64,000 nt of DNA from Symbiodinium microadriaticum (GCA_001939145.1 LSRX01000133.1:732760-796759); one strand, 5' to 3'; shown: positions 1 through 11,332, counted from the stretch's first letter. Numbers and translations are program-made. Notes: a model not told the origin generated them from the sequence alone.

Positions 1-1480
1 CCCCAAAGAATAGGATCCAAAAAGGCAAGCCCGAAGAAGGATCGGAGGTCTTCTTAATCAGCCGCCTACGGTGGGGAGGGGGTGTTTAGGGCTTCGTGCT
101 GGTGCAGCGCAGGGCATTACAGGCCAGGGCCCGCAGGAACACACCTTCCATTTCGAGCAGAATGAGGAGAGAAGCCAGAAGGATGGAACATCATTGTCGC
201 TGTGCCTGTAGAATCGAGGACACACAATCAGAGAACTAATCGCTCCAACTTTTTAGAGATTAGTGAAACATACAGAGTCCGCTAAAACTCATGGATTAGG
301 CTGAAGGCTGTCGCTGGGATTTAGGGTGACCGGTTACTAATGTCTGCTGAGGTTGAGGGTGATGCAAGACTGGGCCACCCTGCAGACAGCGAGACTCTCG
401 AATCCACGGTACGGCCTCGGCACTCGCGGGATTGAGAGTTTTTGGGCTTAACCCTAAACCCTAATTGTGGCTTGAGGTCCTAGGCTTTGTGGTAACGGGA
501 ATACGGAACGCCGGGAAGGCGGAATTGTAAGCTTTCTCGTTCGGGGCTCTCAATGTTAAGGTTTTAAGGAGTTTACGGATTAGGGTGCACGGTTCAGAAC
601 TTTTGAATCAGCTGTTGGCTTTGGGACTTATCCTAAGAGCCCGGGCTCTTATCTTAGCTCGAGAGATTGGTGGCTTGCGGGCTCTTATTGCCAGGATCCG
701 GGCTGGTGGATATGGATCTTTATCATTCTTTGTTACTCATAGGCCGAAGGGTGGTAAGGGTCTTACTGACTATAGTTAAGTGGTCATCTAGGGCCACACC
801 AATGCCTGCCTTTAACATTAGAGGGTCATTGATATATAGGGCTGTATTTAGACTTGGGCTTGGGGGGGGGGGAGAGTTTACTACAACATACAACAAAAGG
901 GGGGGCGCCTAAAGATGTCTAATCCGCCAGGGCACTATATCATGCGTTCGAATTTTTTGCTGGTGTTGCAACGTCTGTTGGCGTTAGTGACTCTGTGAGG
1001 GTTCTGTTCAAATGTTTTAAGTGGCATTAAAACTTGCCTGCAGTCCGAAAAAATGAATCAACAATCTCCAGCCCTTCTCTGCGAAAGCCCCTAAATTAAG
1101 CTCCAAACGCCAAGCCTCATTTAACAAACGGACCGAAACCGTAAAGCCCACGCCTAAACCCAAAAGCTTGCGTCCTGAACCGTGGTGTACTTTGTACCAA
1201 TCAATAAGGGACGGGAAGGAGATGCTATCACGAAGTATTCGGAGCCTATCTTGGAGACCCACGTCCTTCGGAGAGACTCTCAAAGCTGGGAGCCAGAGCT
1301 TAAGGGATTAATTAGGGGTGTAGGGCTTGGAGGTCTTTTAGGTTGTCTTTCTGTTTAAGTTGTGGTTTAGCGGTTTACAGGGTACATGCATCAGGGATTT
1401 GATGTTCTTTGCTGTTGTAAGCTCCTTCTTCGCTCTTTCTGCTCCAAGGTGTTGTGCTTGGGTTGTTCGAGTTTATATGC
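1..1480. other. Unique spacer, no gene recognised
   Basis: Mostly unique sequence with isolated single telomere-type heptamers, for example near 450-470. Short open frames at 585-912 and 1017-1283 overlap one another on different frames and have no recognisable domain, so I do not call them. Confidence 0.5.
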
Positions 1481-1483
1481 ATT

Positions 1484-1612
1484 CTTGGAGGTTCATGGGT
1501 AGTTATAAGTGGGGTTATAAGTTATAAGTAGGGTTATAAGTCTCCTAATATGGGTTATAAGCATAGTTACCCTACTTATAACCCCACTTATAACTACCCA
1601 CGAACCGCCGAG
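1484..1612 (+). mobile_element. MITE family A, copy 1
   Basis: Starts CTTGGAGGTTCATGGGTAG and ends with the complementary arm in a mutated form (ACCCACGAACCGCCGAG). It is flanked by TT on both sides. An extra GTTATAAGT repeat in the left arm makes it longer than the usual 110 bp. The core carries CCTAATATGGGTTATAAG in the orientation taken here as plus. Confidence 0.85.
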
Positions 1613-1831
1613 TTCGAGACCTCACGTGCCAACAACTAAAACCACTGAGTTGATTCCAAGTTGGTGGCATCAAAGAGCTGAGTTACCCTGGACCCTACAA
1701 AGTCTGTATAGGACTTATGGATCACAAGATGTCAAGCTCAAGACTGACTGCCCGCCTGCCTGGCCGTCTGGCTGACTAACTGAACGCCCGACCGACTGAA
1801 TCAATGACGGCATTAGGTACAAGGAAATACT

Positions 1832-1898
1832 GGTGTGTGTATATATACATATATACATCTACATATATGTATATATATATATATATGCACACATGCAC
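1832..1898. repeat. TG/TA dinucleotide microsatellite
   Basis: GTGTGT passes into alternating TATATACATATATA and ends in ATGCACACATGCAC. All of it is alternating purine-pyrimidine simple sequence. Confidence 0.9.
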
Positions 1899-1899
1899 A

Positions 1900-2430
1900 A
1901 GCTCTCATAAATTTTCAACGCTGGGACATAGATGACATAAAACGCTCACCCCTGTTACAGTAGACATAAATATCAGCCGCCACAAAGCTCCCGACCGCTT
2001 GCAGGACACGGTCAAGCTCTCACCTGCACACTGCCAGTGATTTCGCGGCTTAGAATTGTTCGGTGGCAGCCTACCTGGTGCAGCCGAACAGGGGCCAACA
2101 CTAACGGCTGCATATTGCCGGTGGCAGCAACGGGCAAACCGGCGCCTCCGGCCAATATCTGCGTCGGCGAGATGTCGAAGATCTGCGGAGTGCAGCAAAA
2201 GCCAACTTGTGACCTAACCTTTGAAACCTGGTAAGCTTGAACTGTAAGCCGTAAAAGCTTGGACCGAATCCCCACAAAGGTTGAACAAAGAAGTCAGTGT
2301 ACCTAGGAAGGCATAGCCGCATAGCCCTCTTGAAGAAGTTGTTGTTTCCACTGTCGGGTAGACAAACTCTCAAAACTAGGATCTACCAAACAGTTCCCTG
2401 GATTGAAGACACCAGGTCTACAGTGCGCAC
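1900..2430. other. Unique spacer with overlapping short open frames
   Basis: Three frames on the two strands are open here at once (about 1905-2373). None shows a family motif, so they are most likely chance shadows of a GC-rich unique segment. Confidence 0.4.
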
Positions 2431-2434
2431 GAAG

Positions 2435-2670
2435 CCTAAACCCTAAACCCTAAACCCCTAAACCCCCAAACCCGTAAACCCTAAACCCTTAAACCCTAAA
2501 CCCAAAAACCCCGACGACTTTCCCGAGGCAGCGACGCAGGTGTCGATGTCCGGCGACTGGCACGGAAACAACCTCCAGCCCCAGGATCTAAACCCTAAAC
2601 CCTAAAGCCTAAACCCTAAAACTTAAACCCTAAAGCCCTAAACCCTACACCCCTAAACCCTAAACCCCAA
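2435..2670 (-). repeat. Interstitial CCCTAAA arrays
   Basis: Two runs of CCCTAAA and variants (CCCCTAAA, CCCGTAAA, CCCTAAAG) at 2435-2512 and 2587-2670, with a GC-rich unique insert between them. Heptamer spacing and sequence are degenerate. Confidence 0.9.
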
Positions 2671-2726
2671 AAATCTCCTAAAACCTCAGGGCCCGAATCC
2701 CGGAACCCCCTATCCCTCCGAAAGAC

Positions 2727-2765
2727 TGGGAGTCCCTTCTAGGGTCCTTTTCATAAGGGTGCCTT
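2727..2765 (+). mobile_element. Family B fragment
   Basis: Matches the family B core (GGGTCCTTTTCATAAGGGTG) but lacks both terminal inverted repeats. It lies directly before a TTTAGGG array and 45 bp before a fuller copy. Confidence 0.5.
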
Positions 2766-2773
2766 GGTAGGGC

Positions 2774-2813
2774 AGGGTTTAGGGTTTAGGGTTTAGGGTT
2801 CGGGGTTTAGGGT
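2774..2813 (+). repeat. TTTAGGG array
   Basis: Four to five heptamers with one variant. The last unit runs directly into the left end of the family B element that follows. Confidence 0.9.
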
Positions 2814-2910
2814 AGTTTTCGAAAAATAGGGTCCCTCTGGGGTTCCTTTCTATGAGGGTGCCGTACTATATTGCGGACCTAAAGCGGGACCCTAATTTCG
2901 AGAACTGCCC
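2811..2910 (+). mobile_element. MITE family B, copy 1
   Basis: The left arm GGTAGTTTTCGAAAAATAGGG-like is matched by the right arm CCCTAATTTCGAGAACTGCCC-like. The core GGGTGCCGTACTATATTG is shared with the copies at 10131, 36989, 48121 and 59308. Confidence 0.7.
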
Positions 2911-3325
2911 GTTTGATAATCTCCAAGTCTTTAATACGTGCCTTCTTCCCTTCCCCGCTCATGCTTTAGCGTGGTAGGGTTTAGGGGGTGTAAACCCCAA
3001 AACCCGGGTCGCAAACCCCGCAAAAGCCACGCACCAGTAATTAGGACATACACAGGCTCTAAAAACCCGCAACCCCAACCCGAACCCGAAACCATAGAGG
3101 CGGTACAGTAGAAGCAGCAACACCGATCAAAGGGAAACGCAGACTAAACCCGCAAAACTAAACCCTAAACCGACCCTCAAAATTAAGCCCTCTCCCTTGG
3201 GTACTGCCCCCCCCCCATACAGTAGCAGTCTATCACTAAGGCCCGTATACATCTATATAGCCTACAGTAGATATTATTCAACTGTTGCTGAGTGGGGGCA
3301 GTATCCAACCTCTAGTGGAATAACC

Positions 3326-3390
3326 TTAACCCCAAACCCTAAACCCTAAGCCCTAAACCCCTAAACCCTAAACCACTAAACCGTTAAGCC
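3326..3390 (-). repeat. CCCTAAA array
   Basis: About eight degenerate CCCTAAA units including CCCTAAG and ACCACTAAA. Confidence 0.85.
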
Positions 3391-3548
3391 CTGTACTGTA
3401 ATCCCTGGTCCGACTCTCTGGGCCAGCGGCTCAGAGCAGCCGAAGAGGGTTGTCTCGATCTCGCAACCTTATGAGGTCGACCAAGGCGAGTGCTTCGGAA
3501 AAAAACATAGTGAACACACAACTTCAAACTCAACAAGTCAACAAGCTT

Positions 3549-3720
3549 CTATATATATATATATATATATATACACATAAACATATCTATATACACAAAT
3601 ATATATATATATATATATATATATCTACACATATGTGTGTGTGTCTATATATATATATATACAGATAGATAGATAGATAGATAGATAGATACACACCTCC
3701 GTGTGTGTGTGTGTGTGTGC
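3549..3720. repeat. Compound TA, GATA and GT microsatellite
   Basis: Two TA runs separated by ACACATAAAC-type sequence, then (GATA)n at about 3664-3692 and (GT)n at about 3701-3720. The open frame across the TA runs is repeat-derived. Confidence 0.9.
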
Positions 3721-4176
3721 GTGTGCGGGTGGGTGCGAGAGAGAAAGCCTGTGCGTGCGTCAAGGAATCCTCACTCGTCCTGCCGCCTCGTCACAAAAAC
3801 GCCTGACATCTCCAAAGCTGGCTGACAAAAGGATCCGCTTGAATCCTGATACACAGCGACATCCAGCTTAGGGTTAAGGGAGACGCAGCCTCCAAGACAT
3901 CAGTGCATCAACACCCCAGACCTCGTCTCCGCAAAACCTTAAGCCCCAACTCCGACTAGCCCAAAATTTCTTCTGGTGTCCGGGGCCTGGAAATTGCCGT
4001 GCGCAAAACGAACCTCGGCCGGACTTGCGCACTTCCCGGGCTCTTTGTGAATACCTGAATCTAAGGTATCAGACCAAAACAGGACAAATCAAGCTCCTGA
4101 GCTTGCGAGGTCGGGGGAGCACATCTTGGGACTGTGCGGCTCTCACGTCTCGCACATAGGTCCTTGGGGCTGCGCG

Positions 4177-4200
4177 CCCTAAACCCTAAACCCTAAATCC
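4177..4200 (-). repeat. Short CCCTAAA array
   Basis: Three heptamers next to unique sequence on both sides. Confidence 0.85.
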
Positions 4201-4755
4201 GAAACTCGAAAGCAGACTGCAGTCCTAGGCCGCTTGAGCCTTTCTTGAATCTGCGTCGGGCGCAGATGGTATACTGTATAGTATAGAGCGCTAACGGCTA
4301 ACGTTGCTATCTGCATATCACTAGCTATGTATATGTATAAATACAACGTGACATATCGTGTCATGTACAAGTCTGGGAATAATGGAGCCGCACCGCACGA
4401 CCGCCTCGGAACACAGTACACAATAGAACCGTGTTCCTGAAACAAAACCATGCCTTAAGACCTGATCCCGTGAAGCTCTGCGCCCCAATACCCTCTGTCT
4501 CAAAGCCGCACTCACGCGCAACAAAAAGCAAGCAGAACCCAATCCCTGAACACTAAATCTTAGACCTTTAAAGCCTTAAACCCAAAAAACCTCGCACCCT
4601 AAACCCTGAACCCCTAAAATCTTAAACTTTCAGACAGTAAACCCTAAACCCTTAAACCCCAAGACGCCCCAAAGCCTGAAATTTAGCACTCCGAGTTGGC
4701 TGCTCGCGCTTCCGAACCATCCCGGAGCCTCGGACGGTTTAGACAGGTAGGTAGG

Positions 4756-4937
4756 GAGGGTTTAGGGTTCAGGGTTTAGGGTCTATAGGGTTTAGGGTCT
4801 AGGTTTTAGGCTTAGGGTTTAGCTTTAGGGTTTTAGAGATTAGGGTTCAGGTTTAGGGCATAGGGTTCAGGGTTCAGGGTTGTAGGTAGGTAGGTAGGTA
4901 GGTAGGTAGGTAGGTAGGTAGGTAGGTAGGTAGGTAG
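4756..4937 (+). repeat. TTTAGGG array joined to (GGTA)n
   Basis: Degenerate TTTAGGG units (also TTCAGGG and GTCTATAGGG) at 4756-4881 pass into a clean GGTA tetranucleotide run at 4882-4937. GGTA units also appear just before the array, at 4745-4753. Confidence 0.9.
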
Positions 4938-5177
4938 AGAGAAAGCAAACAGATATCTTGATTAGTTGGCATGGGCATGGGTAAACCTACATACATGTGC
5001 GCATCTATATCTATATCTACCACACATACACACAGTTAGAGAGCGTGCCCATGTGTACATACAGAGAGTGGGTAGGCAGCCGGCATGCGAGTATTCATAC
5101 AACCGAGGACTGCAGGATTCGGCGCTCTAGCGCTCAGATAGTCTTGGTAGGTCCAAGGGGCGTCCGGTCTGAGATTC

Positions 5178-5217
5178 ACAAACCCTAAACCCTAAACCCT
5201 AAAACCCTAAGCCCTAA
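5178..5217 (-). repeat. CCCTAAA array
   Basis: Five units; the last two are CCCTAAG and CCCTAAAT variants. Confidence 0.85.
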
Positions 5218-5492
5218 ATCGTGGCTTAAGTTGAAGGTCTCGATCTTCGACATCACGACTTTAGGCTTCGAGACTTAGCGGTTCGGTGGCTTAGGGTTCT
5301 GGTTCAGAAATTAGGGTTTAGAGGGTTTTGGGGGGTGGCCTAGGGGTTTGCCAGCCCTAGGACCTCGAATTTTCGATGTTTAATTCTGGGTTGAAGGCAG
5401 GACCGTTTAGGGCTCAGAACACTCTGGGTCCCGAAATCCCAAAGGTAAATAAACCTAAGATGGTACAAAAACTTTTCGAACCTTAATGTACG

Positions 5493-5522
5493 AAACCCTA
5501 AACCCTAAACCCTAAACCCTAT
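5493..5522 (-). repeat. CCCTAAA array
   Basis: Four nearly perfect units. Confidence 0.9.
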
Positions 5523-5901
5523 ATTGTTGCTTCATGTTGTTCCTTCTTTGGTTTCGGCTTCAAGATGCGGTTGGGAACTTCGGATCTCCGATCTGGGCCC
5601 CCCCCCCCCCGTGGTCAAACACAAGGTTCGGGATTGGGGCCTAGATACTGAGAATAGAGTCGAGTTTTGGGATTTAGGGTTTAGGGTTGAGTTTTGGGGT
5701 ATAGTCGCCAAAGTAAGAGTGTAGTATGTTTGTATGAAGAAACTCTACATTACTTCTCTGAACCTCTTGTGAAACTTTGGCTAGGCCTTGGGTTTAGGGA
5801 TGGTTCGTGTTGCATTGCACGTGCTGAGCTTTCCTACGGCAACCGGAACCACGAGACAGGCTTCTGAATGACACAACCCCGAAGCCGTTTAGGGTAATGT
5901 A

Positions 5902-5999
5902 GAGGCCTTAATAACTTACCTATACTATTTTGGGGGCTCGTTATTATGTTTATAGTATAATATATCCCAACACCCTCTTCTCATGATTGAGGTCCCTAT
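5902..5999 (-). mobile_element. Family E element, copy 1
   Basis: Begins GAGGCCTTAATAA, carries CTATACTATTTTGGGGGCTC and TATAGTATAATATATCCC, and ends TGATTGAGGTCCCT. The same order recurs at 17309 and 55044, and reversed at 14718, 24313 and 55655. Confidence 0.7.
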
Positions 6000-6599
6000 A
6001 TTGCCTCTCCGAACTGATTGGCGATCTGGGTGCCCCTGAATCCTAAACGTGAGTCCAACCACTAAAACACTGAATCCCTGAAACCTTTTTCTTCCCTCGC
6101 GCCCAAACAGCGAGCAGAAAACCCGCAAGAAGCCAACTGAACCTTGAATGCTACATCCTACGTGCCATGACTGTTGCATAACACCACCAGCCCTTAAATC
6201 AAACCGTATTTTGCTGCTGCTACCACACCCGGGGAGGCGGCACACTGCAGATTGTTTGTGACCTTGCTTGCAACAAGGATTACTTTTTGGGCGACTATAA
6301 GAATTAAAGGTTTAAGGAGTTGCTGTCAGGATTGGAATCGGGTTCCTGCTGAGCAGCTTATTGTAGATAAAATAGCATCGCCGTATTTTTTCTGCATTGC
6401 GTAAGTTTATCGTATCACGTACCACAGCAAAACCCAAAAACCCTGAACCCTAAACCCTAAACCGTAGTCTACTATTCAGGTCCCTATGTTACAAAGAGGG
6501 CTGAGTGAGGGTGCTCGAGCTTAGGGTTGCCTTGCCAGATTTAGGAGATGCCGGGTCTGGGGCTTTCAGTGTAGGCTTGCGATTCATGGGTTTAGGGTT

Positions 6600-7480
6600 T
6601 AGGCTTTAGCTTAGGGTTTATAGGGCGTAGGTTAGAAGAATGGAGGTCGTCGGATGCAGATTCTCAGGCTGTGAGTGTTCTGGGGCTTTGGGGCTTAGAG
6701 GCTCGAGACCTTGGGGTGTTGCAGGTGCGAAAGATGAGGGCTTAGGGTTTAGGGTTTAGGACAGGTTAACATGCGAGCCTCAAGAACCAGTCATCTTAGT
6801 CCTTTAGGGTTTCGAGTTTCGGGTCCAGGGCTCAGGGTCCAAGGAATATCCCCTAAAGCCTTTTCAGGTGCAGGGCACCGGGTGCCCCTCTTTGCAGTAG
6901 CAGTGGCTTGGGGCTTGCTGGTGTCATGCCATGCAGGTTCAAAAGTCATCCGAAATCTTCTACGTTTCTACCCTGGTAACTGCATGAGCCAAGCCTTCGG
7001 CTCCATTTATCTCTAAATACTTAGGCCTTAGGATTTAAGCCCCGTTCGGGTTGCTTGACATACCAACGCACCGTTGGAATGACAACTTCTTTGCTATGGC
7101 TGTCCGTGTCCTTCATTTTGGTTTTTGTGTTGTGGTTGCCCATTGTTCCCTTTGCTTGCTGCTGTTGGCACCTGTATTCAGCCACAACCTCCGACATCCA
7201 ATCTACGCCCCAAAGCACCCTAAACTGTAAACTGCCCTAACCCTTAGCCTTAGTTAAAAATTAAACTCCAAACCCTAAATCTCCAAGAACTAAAGTAACT
7301 AGTGGCAAACCAGGATCTAAAGCCGAAAAGGGTCCTTGTGCGACCATAGAATGCCATAGAAACTATACTTGGACAACATGCCGAACGAACGCCCTACTTC
7401 CGGCCTCAGCCCGCACTGTATAGGAACCGAAGCCCTATCTACCGCAGAAGGCCTGTAAAGCGCAAAGCTCCGAACCATAA
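6600..7480. other. Unique spacer with scattered heptamers
   Basis: Open frames at 6771-7016 (+) and 7021-7240 (both strands) have no recognisable motif. Short TTTAGGG pairs occur at about 6590-6610 and 6738-6760. Confidence 0.4.
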
Positions 7481-7482
7481 GA

Positions 7483-7622
7483 TCCCTAAACCCTAAACCT
7501 GAAACCCCTGACCCTAAACAAAAGCCTAAGAAACCCTAAAACACCCTAAACCCTAAACTCCTACACCCTAAACCCTAAACCCCTAAAACCCTAAACCTCC
7601 AAACCCCTAAAACTCAAACCAG
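7483..7622 (-). repeat. CCCTAAA array
   Basis: About 18 degenerate units (CCCTAAA, CCCCTAAA, CCCTACA, CCTCCAAA). A 100-bp GC-rich unique insert separates it from an array in the opposite orientation at 7731, so the two form an inverted pair. Confidence 0.9.
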
Positions 7623-7730
7623 GAAAATTTTCCTGCCGGGGCACATTGTCGCGAATGTACCCTCGCGGCATAGGCACCGGGTCTGGGCAAACCATCCTCC
7701 GCCGGCTCCAGCTCTTGGAGAGGTCAGGAG

Positions 7731-7812
7731 GGTAGGGTTTAGGGTTTAGGGTTTAGGGTTTGGGGTTTAGGGTTTAGGGTTTAGGGGTTTAGGGTTTAGG
7801 GTTTGGGGTTTG
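7731..7812 (+). repeat. TTTAGGG array
   Basis: Eleven or so units, mostly perfect, in the opposite orientation to the array at 7483-7622. Confidence 0.92.
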
Positions 7813-7819
7813 AGGAAGG

Positions 7820-8450
7820 GCTCGAGTCCATAGGGAGGGCTAGAGGGGCACATGCCTGGGTTATGCTCGTTTGCGTAGCTTGGGGCCTGGGACTCTGGAG
7901 AGGTCCAATCTTTTGGTTCCAGGGCCTCGAACCTTTTCTCCATCGACCCGGAGCTGCAACTTTAAACACCCTGAAATGGGCCCTCGCTTCCTCATAAACC
8001 CTGAAGGCCCTTGCCCTTCAGCCGGACTCCCCTCCCTTGCCACCTACAGCGCGGTCGCTGCCATTCCTGTCATCCATGGGCTTGAGCAGCGGGAGGCTCA
8101 AACATGAGAGCTTCTAGAACTTAGAGGTACTTCACCTCGGGGTCCCTGTTTCTACGCGGCCCAACTATTGAGGGTTCCGAAACACCCGGTAGAGGGCCGC
8201 AGGCATGTCTTAAGGATTTCGAGAAGCGCAAGGCTTACTTCCTGCTTATGACTTTGGGCGGTAAGGCTCCTTGACTTTCAGACATGCCAGGGATGTGGGC
8301 TTTTTTTATGGAGCCTCCCCCGGTGTTAGTGTATGACTCGTAGACACAAAGGCTCCAAACGGAAAGGGATCATAGGGGCTGGGTTTGAAAACCACGGTGA
8401 ACTTGGAATCTCAGCTCATGAGAAAGCATTGCATCTTAGCAAGTTTGGGG
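7820..8450. other. Unique spacer
   Basis: Both strands carry overlapping open frames at 7803-8107 without family signatures. Nothing else is recognised. Confidence 0.4.
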
Positions 8451-8459
8451 CTTGAGGGC

Positions 8460-8598
8460 TAAACACTAGATCCTAAACCCTCAAGCCCTCAAGCCCTCAA
8501 CCCTAAACCCTAAATTTTTAAACCCTGAAGCCCTAAATCCTAAACCCTCAAGCCCTAAACCCTCAACCCTCAACCCTGAAGCCCTGAAGCCCTGAAGA
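8460..8598 (-). repeat. Variant CCCTCAAG/CCCTGAAG array
   Basis: Heptamers have drifted to eight-base variants CCCTCAAG and CCCTGAAG, each present in short homogeneous runs. This suggests local re-amplification of mutated units. Confidence 0.85.
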
Positions 8599-8644
8599 CT
8601 TTCGGGGAGGCTTTCAGGTTCTCCTGCCCCGATCCGACGCCCCT

Positions 8645-8790
8645 GCAGGGTTTGGGGTTTTAGGAATTAGGGGTGTTTAAGGTTTACGGGTTTAGGGGTT
8701 TAGAAGATCACGGGGGGGTACGGTCTGGGGATTCAAGGCTTTTTAGGGTTTAGGGGTTTAGGAGTTAGGGGTTTTTTAAGTTTTAGGGGA
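8645..8790 (+). repeat. Degenerate TTTAGGGG segment
   Basis: Widely mutated GTTTAGGGG-type units interrupted by GATCACGGGGGGGTACGG. Confidence 0.7.
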
Positions 8791-8932
8791 GATGACCACC
8801 CCCCACCCAAGACCATCTAAATCGAGGGACCTGAAAACTGAAATCCTTACATGATCTTCGCATGTCTTCGCTATTTTCTTGCACAAAAGCCCGGCTGACT
8901 GGCGCTCATCTACAATGATGCATGCGGCGTTA

Positions 8933-9030
8933 AGGTTTATAGGGCTTGGGGTTTAGGGGTTTAAGGTTTAGGTTTAAGGTTTGTAGGGCTTAGGGTTTCA
9001 GGTTTAGGGTTCTAGGCTTAGGGTTTAATT
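8933..9030 (+). repeat. Degenerate TTTAGGG array
   Basis: Units alternate between TTTAGGG, TTTAAGG, GCTTAGGG and TATAGGG. Confidence 0.8.
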
Positions 9031-9140
9031 GCAGCCATCCTCTTCATGACAAACACCATGCCAATGCCGACCGCAAGTACTGTGGGGATCCCCGGCTATC
9101 ATTGCCCGCAGTAAGCGGCTGAGAAAAGCTTGTCAACAAC

Positions 9141-9273
9141 ACCCTAAACCCTAAACCCTAAACCCTAGACCCCTAAACCCCTAAACCCTAAACCCTAGAG
9201 CCCTAAACCCCTAAACCCTAAACCCTAGAGCCCTAAACCCCTAAACCCTAAACCTAAACCCTAAACCCTAACA
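9141..9273 (-). repeat. CCCTAAA array with 30-bp higher-order period
   Basis: A 30-bp block containing CCCTAGAG/CCCTAGAC begins at 9151, 9181, 9211 and 9241. The 9181 and 9211 blocks are identical. Confidence 0.92.
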
Positions 9274-9344
9274 CCGTAGAGCAGGAACGACTCACTTCAA
9301 GAAACCTCCCGCACCGAAGCTCGATCCCTAAACCGCGGGGGTTA

Positions 9345-9475
9345 TAGTACATAGCATAGTGCAATATAGCATATTACATCATAACCTAGCATATTACAGT
9401 ATATGATTTAGCATAGTAGTATACTTTTTTCGTATATTATAGTATATTTGTGTATAGTATAGAGCATATTCTAAT
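9345..9475. repeat. TA-rich degenerate TATACTATA/ATAGCATA repeat
   Basis: About ten imperfect units around ATAGCATATTACA and GTATAGTATA. Related blocks lie at 25535, 38875 and 62389. Confidence 0.75.
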
Positions 9476-9479
9476 ATTT

Positions 9480-9965
9480 CAGAAAAAGATAAACAGGGCG
9501 AGGCGAACCACCAGCCGATTCGGATTGGTGTTGGAGGCAAGGCAAATGCCTGGAGCTGCAGAGAATCCCCAAAGACAAACCCATGAACCTCCATACTGCT
9601 TGGGGTGTTCAGAAAATTAAGGGTCCCTCCTTGCAGCTGCAAAGCATAACAGGCATAACAAGTGTAGTTTAGGACCCCCTGCCCGTGAGCCTTGAAACAG
9701 GAAAAGCAGCGCACCCCACCGGTGCCAAAACGCCGGCTAAATACAAACCCTTCGAAATCTGCCCCTTGTCATAAATAGCCAGAAGACCGGCTTTCACATG
9801 GTTATGTTTTGTGCTCTCTCGCGCCGAATACAATACTACCGATCCCGCAACGCAAATCCCAACCAGGAGTCTAGACGAGCGAACCCTTCGAGACCCTGTC
9901 AACGCCCGGCAAAACACCTTAAAGTCTGTGTTATTGTGAGAAAAAGCCAGTTGAAAACCATTCAA
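9480..9965 (-). other. Unique segment with two partly open minus frames
   Basis: Minus-strand frames 9394-9714 and 9669-9965 overlap in different frames. The first reads through TA-rich repeat at its C-terminal end. I see no motif or splice support and do not call a gene. Confidence 0.3.
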
Positions 9966-10130
9966 AAACCCTGAACCCTAAACCCGGTAGCCTTCCAAGC
10001 CACAACCTGAAATCTCAAACTCAGAAGGCCGAGGAGACTCGCCCAAAACCCAATTTGAGATTCAGGGCTTCTCTGCGAGGATCAGGGCACTTTACGGTCG
10101 ATGTGAGAGAGGTGGTGCCAAGAGGCCAAC

Positions 10131-10243
10131 TATATGGGTAGTTCTCTAAATTAGGGTCCCTTTTAGGGCCCCTTTTATAGGGGGTGCCGTACTATATTGG
10201 GGACCGAAAAAGGGACCCCCTACTTTAGAGAACTACCCATATA
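10131..10243 (+). mobile_element. MITE family B, copy 2
   Basis: Terminal arms TATATGGGTAGTTCTCTAAA and the complementary end CTACCCATATA are nearly perfect. This is the best-preserved copy and defines the family at about 113 bp. Confidence 0.85.
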
Positions 10244-10428
10244 CTCATGACAAAGGAATCCTCGAATCCTAAATCTAACCATTGAGGCTGTGATTCTTCT
10301 CTTAGCCAGCCAGCAGCTTTGCAGAGACTTGCTGACCTTGTGGAGGTTGTTCAGCGAGAGAGTGATGAATGCTCGGTGGCTGGGTCTGTGGTACAAAAGT
10401 CTACCTCTGGTTCAAGTGGACACACCCT

Positions 10429-10587
10429 AAACCCTAAACCCTAAATCCTAAACCCTAAACCCTAAACCCTAAACCCTGAACCCTAAACCCTAAATCCTTA
10501 AACCGTCNAAACCCTAAACCCTAAATCCTAAACCCTAAACCCTAAACCCTAAACCCTGAACCCTAAACCCTAAATCCTTAAACCGTC
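10429..10587 (-). repeat. CCCTAAA array duplicated around a single N
   Basis: A 79-bp stretch (10429-10507) is repeated exactly at 10509-10587, including the variants CCCTAAAT, CCCTGAA and the unique tail AACCGTC. One N at 10508 separates the copies. Confidence 0.95.
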
Positions 10588-10669
10588 TCTCACAAAGGAG
10601 GATCTTCCGGGACGTTCCTCTTCACCTACATGACTCACATGCACTTGCATTTCCATGCAGGCCTGAACT

Positions 10670-10772
10670 GTAAATCCTAAACCCTACACACCCTAAACCC
10701 TAAACCCCTAAACCCATAAACCCTAAACCCCTAAACCCTACACACCCTAAACACCCTAAACACCCTAAACCC
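10670..10772 (-). repeat. CCCTAAA array
   Basis: Variants CCCTACACA and ACACCCTAAA dominate the distal half. Confidence 0.85.
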
Positions 10773-10855
10773 CAGAGCCTCCCGTTGGTGTTCCGTCGTA
10801 GTTTGTGGTGCAACGCCTCGGCCAGACCGGGCTGAACTTCCCTAAACTGGGCTTG

Positions 10856-10990
10856 TGGGTTCAGGGTTTTAGGGCTTTAGGGGTTTGGGGGTTTGGTGGT
10901 TTGGGGGTTTAGGGGTTCAGGGCTTTAGGGGTTTAGGGCTTTAGGGGTTTAGGGCTTTAGGGATTTAGGGGTTTAGGGGTTTAGGGGGTC
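10856..10990 (+). repeat. TTTAGGG array with 16-bp period
   Basis: The block GGCTTTAGGGGTTTAG repeats in tandem from about 10920. The same 16-bp block is amplified at 26487-26540. Confidence 0.88.
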
Positions 10991-11332
10991 GAGGGTCTAC
11001 TGAACCCCAAGGCCGGATCAAGTCTTGGATTTGTGGGCTTCGAGGCTCAGGTTACAAGTGTTTTGAAAGGGTTTATGAGCTTTGAACATGGGATCCGGGC
11101 TTCGTCGCCTTGCACTAGGGGTTTCTTTAAAGGAGCTCTATAAACACTTACTTCAGACATGGGACCCTGTACTTCCAGAGATGTGCTGTCAAGTGTTGCT
11201 TTCAACCTCTGAGCTTAAACCCAAAACCCTAAAACCCAAAACCGTGGAGTCTCGGGGGTCTCTCATGAGGGGCACGTGGGAACACGCAAAGCGCGAAAAG
11301 CCAGAGGCTGCTCCCCAAACCCACGACACCTA

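Noticed and set aside
2435-2670. A true chromosome end
   Set aside because: Arrays occur throughout in both orientations with unique DNA on each side, and none is long or homogeneous at the window edges.
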